The translations under genes were made by a program, and so were the position numbers. This document shows positions 1-6,470 of a stretch of 22,762 nucleotides of DNA, in pieces (position 1 is the stretch's first letter; each line of letters begins with the position of its first letter). Origin of the DNA: a virus; IMG/VR virus record IMGVR_UViG_3300006802_000626, positions 1 to 22,762 of that record; one strand, written 5' to 3'. A model generated the notes under the pieces. It saw nothing but the letters and a program-made list of their open reading frames with translations, was not told the DNA's origin and ran no database searches.

Positions 1-213
1 ATGAAGCGAATGAAACCAAAGTGCAAGATCTGCGGGGAGATGTTCTCCGTCCGTCGTGCCCGAGTGGGCTACAAAGTTTGCCTTGAGTGCGGTGAGGAGC
101 AAGCCCAGCAAGTCAGGCATTGCATCGCACCATTGCACAAGAGCAATTACGTCGTGATCACAAACCGGCAAGATCTCGCTGGTTTGAACAACAAGGGAGG
201 GTTAGTTAAATGA
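1..213 (+). CDS. Small zinc-ribbon protein, conserved phage hypothetical
   Basis: This 70-residue protein has two CxxC pairs (C8/C11 and C27/C30) spaced as in a zinc ribbon, followed by a stretch reading HKSNYVVITN and ending LAGLNNKGG that I associate with small conserved phage proteins. The cysteines are seen directly; zinc binding is inferred from spacing, and no enzymatic residues are apparent. The ATG is the first base of the window and a second in-frame ATG lies at position 10, so the true start cannot be settled because the upstream SD site is not visible. The stop overlaps the next small gene in an ATGA arrangement, indicating translational coupling. Function is unknown. Confidence 0.75.
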   Translation: MKRMKPKCKICGEMFSVRRARVGYKVCLECGEEQAQQVRHCIAPLHKSNYVVITNRQDLAGLNNKGGLVK

Positions 214-329
214 AAGTGCGAACAATCGCTAGGTTCTGCGGCTATCACTACCGAGAGCGGCTTTGTAAGTATGCGTCGAGTGTGTTTCGGAAAATACTTC
301 GGAGACAAAGAAAGGAGGGTGGAGAATGA
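210..329 (+). CDS. Small basic peptide, unknown function
   Basis: A 39-codon frame starts at ATG 210 in an ATGA overlap with the previous stop and ends in an ATGA overlap with the next start at 326. A GGGAGG SD lies 9 bases upstream (195-200). The peptide is rich in Arg and Lys and has an amphipathic look, with no recognisable domain. The evidence that it is real is the SD and the double overlap, not homology. It is too short for most gene callers. Confidence 0.6.
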   Translation: MKVRTIARFCGYHYRERLCKYASSVFRKILRRQRKEGGE

Positions 330-559
330 ACCATCGCAAGTACGTGCGTGGCGTAGCACTACGCAAGAAGATCTTTGACGTTCTCATCGGTGCGTTCCTC
401 GGATCTGTCCTTGCGCTGTTCATGACGGTCATTCTTATTGAGTGGCTGTCAGGCTGTGGCGAGGGTGGCGAGTGCGTATTTATTCCGGTCAACGTACCCG
501 TTACCAACCCTGAAACAAAACCACAGAAGCTTGACATAACAAGCCGTTTCGTGGTATAA
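326..559 (+). CDS. Small single-span membrane protein
   Basis: The 77-residue product has a short basic N-terminus (RKYVRGVALRKK) and one hydrophobic helix at about residues 17-41 (FDVLIGAFLGSVLALF and following), then a short polar tail with two Cys. The positive-inside pattern predicts a cytoplasmic N-terminus and an outside C-terminus. An AAGGAGGG SD at 312-319 supports the ATG at 326. Its TAA stop (557-559) lies inside the -10 box of the promoter for the next operon, so the gene ends exactly where the next transcription unit begins. Function is unknown; such proteins in phages can be spanin-like, holin-like or superinfection-exclusion proteins, but nothing here discriminates. Confidence 0.7.
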   Translation: MNHRKYVRGVALRKKIFDVLIGAFLGSVLALFMTVILIEWLSGCGEGGECVFIPVNVPVTNPETKPQKLDITSRFVV

Positions 560-560
560 T
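531..560 (+). promoter_or_regulatory. Consensus sigma70 promoter for the hairpin-punctuated operon
   Basis: TTGACA at 531-536 and TATAAT at 555-560 are both perfect consensus hexamers, 18 bases apart, with an extended -10 TGG immediately before the -10. A second overlapping TATAAT sits at 560-565. The predicted transcription start is about 567-571. The 5' leader of the mRNA would therefore contain the first palindrome (610-627) before the SD at 636-640. Confidence 0.85.
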
Positions 561-609
561 ATAATCTACAGTGGTAAAACGTAGTAAATATTTATGTAGT
601 CCAACCCAT

Positions 610-627
610 GTTACCCCACGGGGTAAC
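610..627 (+). repeat. Palindromic hairpin copy 1
   Basis: GTTACCCCACGGGGTAAC is an 8-bp perfect inverted repeat around AC, extended by a T-A pair (609/628). It lies between the promoter and the SD of the DUF3150-like gene. No T-tract follows, so it does not look like a Rho-independent terminator. First of five copies. Confidence 0.95.
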
Positions 628-633
628 AAAACC

Positions 634-640
634 TAGGAGA
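634..640 (+). promoter_or_regulatory. SD site deciding the start at 647
   Basis: TAGGAGA lies 6 bases before ATG 647. It rules out the in-frame ATG at 608, which sits within hairpin copy 1 and has no SD. Confidence 0.7.
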
Positions 641-646
641 GTGAAG

Positions 647-1564
647 ATGATGAACTTAAGCCAACCCAACCTCGCACCGGAGATCTCGGTGCCAACGGTC
701 TCATCTAGCGCAATGCTGGTTGAATTGTCCATCGGTGCATGGTCCGGTCGCAAGAAAGACAAGCGTGCCACGGCCAAGGTCGAGCAAGACAACAAGGCCG
801 CAACCGGTGTAGCCAACGTGACCAAGAAGTTGCTCGGTGACTGTGCCGAGTTGGATGCCATCAACAAGTTTGTGGCTAACGTGCGGTCAATAAACTACGC
901 ATCGACCACGCCATGGTCCGACATCGGCTTGCGGCTATTGCCAACGGTGCGTTACTTCAAGTACCACGAGCAGATGACCGCACTGCGTGATGAGTTCTTT
1001 GCCAAACGTGATGCGTTTGCTGATGTGTATGACTGGGAGCGCACGCAAGCCCAAGTCAAGCTGGGTGACTTGTTCAACCCTGACGAGTACCCGACGGTGG
1101 AGCGCATCAAGCAAGCATTCCGCTTCAATATTAACTACATGCCCCTGCCCGAGGTCGGTGACTGGCGGGTGGAGATGGAGACATCAACCATCAACACGTT
1201 GAAGACTCATTACGAGGGGTTTTACTCCAATCAGGTGCAGACTGCGATGAACGACGTGTGGAAGCGCACCTTTGAGGCGTTATCTAAAATGAGTGAGGGG
1301 CTTGCACGCTACGGCACCAAGACCGACAAGGGCAACAAGCAGACATTCCGAGACTCACTGATTGAGAACGTGGTCGAGGTGACTGACTTGCTCAACGACT
1401 TCAACGTGACAAACAGCGTGCAGATGACCGAGATGAAAACACGGCTTGAAGATATGTTGCGAGGCGTAACACCGGACGCACTGCGTGAAGACGACTACTT
1501 ACGTGGTCAGACCAAACGGCAAGTGGACGAGATCATTAAGAACTTGCCATCTCTTGACATCTAA
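647..1564 (+). CDS. DUF3150-like conserved phage protein
   Basis: The 305-residue product matches my recollection of the DUF3150 family: an N-terminal stretch reading LVELSIGAWSGRKKDK (about residues 24-39), a following THTTPWSD-like region (TTPWSD at about 87-92) and a central LGDLFNPDEYP motif. I cannot run a profile search, so the family call rests on motif memory. The start at ATG 647 is chosen for its SD; ATG 650 is also possible. It is first in an operon with a MoxR-type ATPase and a VWA protein, a neighbourhood in which DUF3150 proteins recur in phages. No catalytic residues are evident. It may be the client or adaptor of the ATPase/VWA pair. Confidence 0.7.
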   Translation: MMNLSQPNLAPEISVPTVSSSAMLVELSIGAWSGRKKDKRATAKVEQDNKAATGVANVTKKLLGDCAELDAINKFVANVRSINYASTTPWSDIGLRLLPTVRYFKYHEQMTALRDEFFAKRDAFADVYDWERTQAQVKLGDLFNPDEYPTVERIKQAFRFNINYMPLPEVGDWRVEMETSTINTLKTHYEGFYSNQVQTAMNDVWKRTFEALSKMSEGLARYGTKTDKGNKQTFRDSLIENVVEVTDLLNDFNVTNSVQMTEMKTRLEDMLRGVTPDALREDDYLRGQTKRQVDEIIKNLPSLDI

Positions 1565-1585
1565 CTACAACGATTTATCAACCAT

Positions 1586-1603
1586 GTTACCCCACGGGGT
1601 AAC
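1586..1603 (+). repeat. Palindromic hairpin copy 2
   Basis: Identical to copy 1 (centre AC), extended by T1585-A1604. It lies 22 bases after the stop of the DUF3150-like gene and just before the ACAAGGAGA SD of the ATPase gene. The upstream flank ACCATG is shared with copy 3, and copy 1 has the similar CCCATG. Confidence 0.95.
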
Positions 1604-1621
1604 ACTACAAGGAGAAGTAAA

Positions 1622-2737
1622 ATGAGCAAAGCATCTAACCTTTACGCACTCGGCCTTGAGCAAATCAAGGATGCCATTCTTGCGGCTGGCGACGAGCAGA
1701 CAACCCTAGTACAGGGTCACATGGGCACAGGCAAGTCATCTATTCTTAAGATGTTAGCCGCTGAGTTGCCCGACCACGTGCCGTGCTACTTTGACTGCAC
1801 GACCAAAGATCTTGGTGACATCTCGGTGCCTAAGCTGATGGCAATCGACACCAACGACGACGGGACCGAATGCGTTCGGTTTGTACCCAACGAGGAGTTG
1901 GGCTTGCACTTTCAAAAGCCTGTCATCTTAATGATTGACGAGTACGGCAAGGCCAATCGTGCTGTGCAGAATGCCATGCTTCGCATCATGCAGGAGCGCA
2001 AGCTGAGCCATAACGACATAAAGGGTTACATCTTCGCCACAACAAACCTTGGGGCCGAGGGTGTTGGTGACATCTTGTTACCACATGCGAGGAATCGCAT
2101 ATCAATAGTGACTTCTCGCAAGCCATCGTGGGAGGAGTGGATCGAGTGGGGCTTGAACAACGGCATTGACTTCGTGCTACTTGGCTGGGTCAAGGAGATG
2201 CGAGACGTGCTGTTCCAATCCTTTGAAGACATCAAGGAGCCGTTCGACAAGGAGGGCAACCCGACCAACCCGTACGTCTACCATCCACAAGTACCAATGA
2301 CTTCGTTCGTTACACCGAGATCGCTGGAGGGTGCGAGTCGTTGGTTGAAGAAGCGTGACCGGATAGACGACCAAACATTAACAGCTTTCCTGATGGGCAC
2401 CATCGGTGAGCGTGGCGGCATGGACCTGATGACACATACCAAGTTGGTCAGTCAGTTGCCAACCATCGAGAGCATCAAGAAAGATCCTAAGACAGCAATG
2501 GTCCCATCGTCTGCGGCGGCTACGGCTATGGTCGTGTTGCGTGCGCTGGGTGCGGTGGACCGTGACTGGATCGACGCATGGGTCGAGTACATGAACCGTC
2601 TCGACAAGGAGGCCCACGGCTTATTTGTTAATCACGTGCGTCAGAAGAACTACGCCAAGCAGTCCATCGTGATGAGCAATAAGAAGTTTCGTGATTGGGC
2701 CATGGCTAATAACTATTTGTTTGCCGCTGACAAGTAA
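1622..2737 (+). CDS. MoxR/CbbQ-type AAA+ ATPase
   Basis: The 371-residue protein has an AAA+ core: Walker A GHMGTGKSS (32-40), Walker B VILMIDE (101-107), sensor-1 ATTN (139-142) and candidate arginine-finger residues in HARNRI (155-160). The compact N-terminal core with no extra N-domain, and the adjacent VWA gene, point to the MoxR/CbbQ/NorQ group, whose members use ATP to remodel a partner together with a VWA protein. The C-terminal half (about 200-371) would hold the helical lid and a phage-specific extension. SD ACAAGGAGA sits at 1607-1615. The partner substrate is unknown; related systems act in metal-cofactor insertion and enzyme activation. Confidence 0.88.
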   Translation: MSKASNLYALGLEQIKDAILAAGDEQTTLVQGHMGTGKSSILKMLAAELPDHVPCYFDCTTKDLGDISVPKLMAIDTNDDGTECVRFVPNEELGLHFQKPVILMIDEYGKANRAVQNAMLRIMQERKLSHNDIKGYIFATTNLGAEGVGDILLPHARNRISIVTSRKPSWEEWIEWGLNNGIDFVLLGWVKEMRDVLFQSFEDIKEPFDKEGNPTNPYVYHPQVPMTSFVTPRSLEGASRWLKKRDRIDDQTLTAFLMGTIGERGGMDLMTHTKLVSQLPTIESIKKDPKTAMVPSSAAATAMVVLRALGAVDRDWIDAWVEYMNRLDKEAHGLFVNHVRQKNYAKQSIVMSNKKFRDWAMANNYLFAADK

Positions 2738-2742
2738 ACCAT

Positions 2743-2760
2743 GTTACCCCTCGGGGTAAC
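2743..2760 (+). repeat. Palindromic hairpin copy 3
   Basis: GTTACCCCTCGGGGTAAC: the same stem with centre TC in place of AC, extended by T2742-A2761. It lies 5 bases after the ATPase stop and ahead of the ACAAGGAGA SD of the VWA gene. Confidence 0.95.
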
Positions 2761-2781
2761 AACAACCACAAGGAGATTCTA

Positions 2782-4044
2782 ATGTTAGCAATCAACCTAA
2801 CCTTAACTGCCAATCAGCGCATCGAGAAAGCAGTCAACAAGATCATTGACAAGGCCACGGCTCTTGCCAGTGTGATGATGGTCGGTGAGCGCACAATCGT
2901 CGAGGGTTTGCCCACGGCTTGCACCAACGGTCGGGACGAGAAGTATGGCTCGGAGTTTATCGAGGGCATCAACGACTCGGAACTCAGGTTTACGATCCTC
3001 CACGAGACGTTCCACAAGTTGTACAAACATCTCATCACGTGGCGTAACCTGTATGAGGAGGACCCTGACCTTGCCAACCAAGCGTGTGACTACGTCATCA
3101 ACCTCAAGATCAAAGACGAGTTTGGTAGCGTGATGATGGACGACGGCAAGCCGTTCATCACTCTGTTCGACTGGGTCTTAATCGACGAGCGGTTTCGTGG
3201 CATGAGCGCACAGGAAGTGTTCAACATCTTGAAGAAAGAAAGCACCGAACCTCAGGGTGATGGTGGCAATGGTGATGACAAACAAGGAGAAGACGATGGG
3301 CAAGGTGGTAGAAACGGGAAACCCCAACGGGGCGGTAAGCAGGGTCGTCCAATGGATACGCACGACTGGGACGGTGCCAACGAAATATCGCAGGAGGAGG
3401 CCAAAGAACTTGAGCGTGAAATCGATGAGGCGATCAGGCAGGGTGCGCTGGTCGCTGGCAAGCTAGGCTCGGGCGGTCTTCGTGACATCAACGAGATCCT
3501 CCAACCCAAGGTTGACTGGCGTGAGGTGTTGCGTGACTTCATCTGTGCAACATGTTCGGGTAAAGATTACTCAACATGGCGACGCCCCAACCGTCGGTTC
3601 ATCTCGGCTGGTATCTACATGCCATCAAGTATCAGCGAACAAGTTGAAGAGTTGGTGGTCGCTATCGATACGTCCGGTTCCATCGGTGGGCGTGAGTTGG
3701 CTAACTTCTTGGGTGAGGTCAAGGGTATATCTGACATCGCCAAGCCGAACCGAGTGCGCTTGCTGTACTGGGATACCGAGGTCGTTGCCGACGAGGTGTA
3801 CGAGGGCGATGCAGTCTGTCGCATCATCGAGTCCACTAAACCGGCTGGCGGAGGTGGCACTGACGTGAACTGTGTCTGTGAATATCTTGTTGATCGATCC
3901 ATCAAGCCTCAGGCTGTGGTCATCCTGACTGACGGTTACCTCGGTAGTACGTGGGGTAAGTGGTCGGTGCCTACCCTGTGGTGCATCCTCAACAACCGAT
4001 CTGCCAAGCCAACCGTCGGACAAGTTGTCCACATCAACGACTAA
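2782..4044 (+). CDS. Metallopeptidase-like plus VWA domain protein (DUF2201-type)
   Basis: The 420-residue protein has three parts. The N-terminal domain (about 1-150) carries HETFH (74-78) with a further H at 83, an HExxH zincin-like motif as in the N-terminal domain of DUF2201 proteins. A Gly/Asp/Lys-rich linker spans about 155-200. The C-terminal VWA domain (about 288-420) has the MIDAS motif DTSGS (296-300), a Thr in GGGGTD (356-361) and LTDG (382-385). VWA proteins of this type are encoded beside MoxR ATPases and act as their metal-dependent adaptors. SD ACAAGGAGA lies at 2768-2776. Whether the zincin motif is catalytic cannot be judged here. Confidence 0.85.
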   Translation: MLAINLTLTANQRIEKAVNKIIDKATALASVMMVGERTIVEGLPTACTNGRDEKYGSEFIEGINDSELRFTILHETFHKLYKHLITWRNLYEEDPDLANQACDYVINLKIKDEFGSVMMDDGKPFITLFDWVLIDERFRGMSAQEVFNILKKESTEPQGDGGNGDDKQGEDDGQGGRNGKPQRGGKQGRPMDTHDWDGANEISQEEAKELEREIDEAIRQGALVAGKLGSGGLRDINEILQPKVDWREVLRDFICATCSGKDYSTWRRPNRRFISAGIYMPSSISEQVEELVVAIDTSGSIGGRELANFLGEVKGISDIAKPNRVRLLYWDTEVVADEVYEGDAVCRIIESTKPAGGGGTDVNCVCEYLVDRSIKPQAVVILTDGYLGSTWGKWSVPTLWCILNNRSAKPTVGQVVHIND

Positions 4045-4055
4045 ACCAAGGACGT

Positions 4056-4073
4056 GTTACCCCTCGGGGTAAC
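4056..4073 (+). repeat. Palindromic hairpin copy 4
   Basis: GTTACCCCTCGGGGTAAC, with the stem extended to 10 bp by G4054-C4075 and T4055-A4074. It lies in the 77-base gap between the VWA gene and the gene at 4122. Confidence 0.95.
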
Positions 4074-4107
4074 ACAACCAACCACATGTTTATTCAAGTC
4101 AAACTAC

Positions 4108-4114
4108 AAGGAGA
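4108..4114 (+). promoter_or_regulatory. SD site deciding the start at 4122
   Basis: AAGGAGA lies 7 bases before ATG 4122 in the operon's recurrent ACTACAAGGAGA context. It favours ATG 4122 over in-frame upstream ATGs at 4086 and 3960; the latter would overlap the VWA gene and read through the hairpin. Confidence 0.75.
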
Positions 4115-4121
4115 TTCGCAA

Positions 4122-5084
4122 ATGTATAGGCACACTCTTGTTAAGTCCGTACTAAGTTATATGAGCAAATACTCTAAAGACACCGAGCCGGAACTGACGT
4201 GGGGAGAGCGTGAGATATTGTTACCATTTCACGACGGCATGTTGATACCCCGACAGCTACATAACTTCATGGCTGTGCTACGCAATCAGATGCGTGGGAT
4301 TGAGTTCGGTATCAACGCACACTGCGGTCAGGAGTTCATCGGTGGGCGGCACTGCTACGTTGAGGTGTGGGCGTACTTTCCCAACGAGCCATATCTTATG
4401 GGTCGCATCGGCTACGGTGACCCGACGGTGAACAAGGACGCAACCAGTAAACAGTACTGGGTTTACTCTCGCACTATATCGAATCAGAAGTTTGCGGAGC
4501 ATCGTGACCAGTACTACATGAAGACTGGTAAAGATCTTGGCAAGATGGTCAAGGAAGCTAAGCGCCACTTGCGTCCGTACTCGCCCGTCGAGTGTGCCCA
4601 AGAAACTGCGTCACGGTTTCTCTCTTCTGTATCGGACGGGGCCAACAATGTGCGTAACAGACAGCAAAATGCCGAGTACAAGATCAAGACTCACGACAAT
4701 TTATTCCGTGAATTAAAACATCTTTACACGTTGAGTGAGGACGAGCAGTATCAGTTTTTGTCAAGTGACTTGCGGTCTGCCATCGGTACCCTGATCAAGG
4801 CAGATGAGGAGTGGCGTACCGAATCCGTTCGCCCAGTGCCAGCCGCATTTGTATCCGTCAATGTGATTCGTGGCGAACAGCGATTCGATGTGGTCGAAGT
4901 CGATAATGCCAAGGGCACGTGGTCTAAGATGAACAAGACAACCAAGTATTACTACAACCATGACATACCCGAAGATCTTATGGGTAAGCTGTCGGTGCTG
5001 TCGATTCTCGATGTCGGTGGCTACACCGAGCGGGTTGGTCAGCGGGTGAGTGAGACAATGTTTTGGGTTGAACTTGATCAATGA
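4122..5084 (+). CDS. Unknown protein of the hairpin operon, long paralogue
   Basis: The product is 320 residues and I do not recognise its family. It has no membrane segments, signal peptide or nucleotide-binding motif. It is mixed alpha/beta in look, rich in Tyr, Arg and Glu. The last 20 residues, YTERVGQRVSETMFWVELDQ, resemble the end of the next protein (GIGRRISENVFWVFKPDQ), suggesting a shared C-terminal domain and a tandem duplication. The frame is open upstream to 3960, but the SD supports ATG 4122. The stop overlaps the next start by 4 bases (ATGA at 5081). Shared hairpin and SD signals suggest co-expression with the ATPase and VWA proteins. Confidence 0.75.
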   Translation: MYRHTLVKSVLSYMSKYSKDTEPELTWGEREILLPFHDGMLIPRQLHNFMAVLRNQMRGIEFGINAHCGQEFIGGRHCYVEVWAYFPNEPYLMGRIGYGDPTVNKDATSKQYWVYSRTISNQKFAEHRDQYYMKTGKDLGKMVKEAKRHLRPYSPVECAQETASRFLSSVSDGANNVRNRQQNAEYKIKTHDNLFRELKHLYTLSEDEQYQFLSSDLRSAIGTLIKADEEWRTESVRPVPAAFVSVNVIRGEQRFDVVEVDNAKGTWSKMNKTTKYYYNHDIPEDLMGKLSVLSILDVGGYTERVGQRVSETMFWVELDQ

Positions 5085-5473
5085 CAGTCCACACTATCAA
5101 CCTACAGGTGCGTGACTTTGTTGGTGACTTGTTGATTAATAACCTCAGCGAGTTCGGCAAGAAGCACGCACTTGATACGATCATACGGCACGACCTTGGT
5201 GCGATGCGGTATGAGATTAAACTTTACGATAAGGAGATATTATTTCGTGTTGAGATTGAACGTTCTCGGATAACTGTTGTCTGTTTAAGTACAGAATGTG
5301 TTGACCCTCCTGAGGTGGGGGAGTATACTTCTGTTAACGATCTACCTAACTGGGTCCAAGAACGTATCGCTGTGTTACTGTTAATGAGTAGTAAGCCTCC
5401 AACGCAATTCGTTGAAGGCATTGGTCGAAGAATATCGGAGAATGTTTTTTGGGTTTTCAAGCCCGATCAATAG
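5081..5473 (+). CDS. Unknown protein of the hairpin operon, short paralogue
   Basis: The 130-residue product is translationally coupled to the gene before it by an ATGA overlap, and it is the only gene in this cassette without its own palindrome upstream. Its C-terminus carries the pattern GxRxSExxFWV followed by DQ at the very end, which the preceding 320-residue protein also has; both show an aromatic and hydrophobic lead-in (LPNWVQERIAVLLLM here, EDLMGKLSVLSILDVGG there). It could be a shortened duplicate or an interacting half of the same fold. No catalytic motif is visible and function is unknown. Confidence 0.72.
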   Translation: MTVHTINLQVRDFVGDLLINNLSEFGKKHALDTIIRHDLGAMRYEIKLYDKEILFRVEIERSRITVVCLSTECVDPPEVGEYTSVNDLPNWVQERIAVLLLMSSKPPTQFVEGIGRRISENVFWVFKPDQ

Positions 5474-5490
5474 TCCCGATCTGTCGGTGT

Positions 5491-5508
5491 GTTACCCCTC
5501 GGGGTAAC
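5491..5508 (+). repeat. Palindromic hairpin copy 5
   Basis: GTTACCCCTCGGGGTAAC, with the longest stem: T5490-A5509, G5489-C5510 and T5488-A5511 extend it to 11 bp. It precedes the SD of the HTH/membrane gene. No further copy was found downstream in the window. Confidence 0.95.
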
Positions 5509-5523
5509 ACATCTTTTAACTAC

Positions 5524-5530
5524 AAGGAGA
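5524..5530 (+). promoter_or_regulatory. SD site deciding the start at 5536
   Basis: AAGGAGA in the recurrent CTACAAGGAGA context sits 5 bases before ATG 5536. It rules out the in-frame upstream ATG at 5449, which would overlap the previous gene and translate through hairpin copy 5. Confidence 0.75.
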
Positions 5531-5535
5531 GAAGT

Positions 5536-5856
5536 ATGCCTCGCAAAAAACTAAGCAAGTCACAAAAGATTCGCAACATGTTAGACGCTAACATCCCCGT
5601 GCGTCAGATCGCTGAGAAGATGTCGGTCCCTCCACAAACCGTCTACAACATCCGTTACCAATACAACAAGCGTAAAGGTCTCGGTGCTTTGCCTCCCCGC
5701 AAGAAAGCGATAGTAGTTCCCAAAGAAGCGAACAGAGTTTCCATGAAGCCCGAAGTCCAGCAGTTCCCTACGCAAAAAGAGCAAGAGACAAGCTTGGTGC
5801 CGTGGTTACTCGCCATCTGCGCTTTTTTAATCATCATTATTTTTCTATCTAAGTAA
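5536..5856 (+). CDS. Helix-turn-helix protein with C-terminal membrane anchor
   Basis: The 106-residue product starts with a basic segment (PRKKLSKSQK) and a helix-turn-helix at about residues 19-41 (IPVRQIAEKMSVPPQTVYNI), in the style of resolvase or sigma-region-4 HTHs. A Lys/Pro/Gln-rich linker follows to about 86, then a hydrophobic helix at about 88-104 ending with Lys at the last residue. It therefore reads as a tail-anchored DNA-binding protein. It closes the hairpin operon and overlaps the VRR-NUC start by one base (TAATG at 5854-5858). It could tether phage DNA to the membrane or act as a membrane-bound regulator; both roles are inferred. Confidence 0.78.
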   Translation: MPRKKLSKSQKIRNMLDANIPVRQIAEKMSVPPQTVYNIRYQYNKRKGLGALPPRKKAIVVPKEANRVSMKPEVQQFPTQKEQETSLVPWLLAICAFLIIIIFLSK

Positions 5857-6158
5857 TGGCCTCCACGCCTGAGTCGAAGGTGAAGAAGCGGGTGACCGAG
5901 CAGTTAAAGAAGCTTGGTGCCTATTACTTCTACGCTTTTACTGGGGGTTACGGCAAGAGCGGTGTGCCCGACATCATTGGTTGCTATCGTGGTTACTTCT
6001 TTGGTATTGAGTGCAAGGCTGGAAACAATAAGCCAACGCCACTTCAAGAAAAGAACATCCGTGAGATCAATGAAGCGGGGGGCACTGCGATTGTTGTGAA
6101 CGAAGCCAACATGCACGAGGTGGAGAAATTTCTAAATGAATTGCCCAAGTTGCGGTGA
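5856..6158 (+). CDS. VRR-NUC domain nuclease
   Basis: The 100-residue protein is a stand-alone VRR-NUC domain of the PD-(D/E)XK superfamily. It shows KSGVPDIIG with catalytic-type D39, then FFGIECKAG with E52 and K54, then PTPLQEKNIREINEAGG, the order typical of the family. Stand-alone phage VRR-NUC proteins are thought to act as structure-specific (Holliday-junction or flap) nucleases, often encoded with SNF2-type helicases; one is present here at 11562. The ATG overlaps the previous stop by one base. All expected active-site residues are present. Confidence 0.9.
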   Translation: MASTPESKVKKRVTEQLKKLGAYYFYAFTGGYGKSGVPDIIGCYRGYFFGIECKAGNNKPTPLQEKNIREINEAGGTAIVVNEANMHEVEKFLNELPKLR

Positions 6159-6351
6159 GAAGGACATTCGGGTGAAAGAGACAAGAAGTTATCGAGACCC
6201 GAACCATGATTTTTACTACGTCGAACGTCGCCGGGTTTGCCAAGGGTGTGGCTTGACATTCAAAACAGTTGAAGTGGGCTGTGAGGTGTGGAGTGCCGCA
6301 CTCAATGGTGACTACCAAGAAGGTGTCGTTACTTTTGGAGATGAGTCATGA
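6136..6351 (+). CDS. NrdR-like zinc-ribbon protein
   Basis: The 71-residue protein starts with CPSCG (C3, C6) and has RRRVCQGCGLTFKTVE (C35, C38), closely resembling the N-terminal zinc ribbon of NrdR. The ATP-cone domain of NrdR is absent, so it is not a full nucleotide-reductase repressor. Such short ribbons are common in phages and probably bind DNA or a host protein. It overlaps the end of the VRR-NUC gene by 23 bases. A GGTGGAG SD lies at 6119-6125. Confidence 0.8.
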   Translation: MNCPSCGEKDIRVKETRSYRDPNHDFYYVERRRVCQGCGLTFKTVEVGCEVWSAALNGDYQEGVVTFGDES

Positions 6352-6470
6352 CAATGGAAGAACTGATGAAGTTGCCCGAAGCTGAGCGACGTGAGTGGTT
6401 TCAGATTTTTTTCAACGTACGTAAACCCGCTGACAACAAGTCAACATACCCCGAGGAGGCACTCTTATGA
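6348..6470 (+). CDS. Small protein, unknown function
   Basis: A 40-codon frame begins at ATG 6348, overlapping the previous stop as ATGA, with a TTGGAG SD 7 bases upstream (6335-6340), and ends as ATGA with the start at 6467. The peptide is acidic and helical at its N-terminus (MEELMKLPEAERREWF) and has a Pro-rich end. The overlaps on both sides and the SD support it; no homology is recognised. Confidence 0.6.
   Translation: MTMEELMKLPEAERREWFQIFFNVRKPADNKSTYPEEALL

Noticed and set aside
1584-1625. Short leader peptide (MLPHGVTLQGEVK) starting at the ATG in hairpin copy 2 and overlapping the ATPase start; similar frame at 2741-2782
   Set aside because: No SD precedes either ATG, copies 4-5 have GTG in place of ATG and run past the gene start, and the central base change alters the encoded residue. 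The overlap is probably chance.
3960-4121. Extended N-terminus for the 320-residue protein from ATG 3960
   Set aside because: It would overlap the VWA gene and translate hairpin copy 4; the SD at 4108-4114 fits ATG 4122.
610-5508. The five palindromes as Rho-independent terminators
   Set aside because: None is followed by a T-tract, and copy 1 lies just downstream of the operon's own promoter, where termination would abort it.
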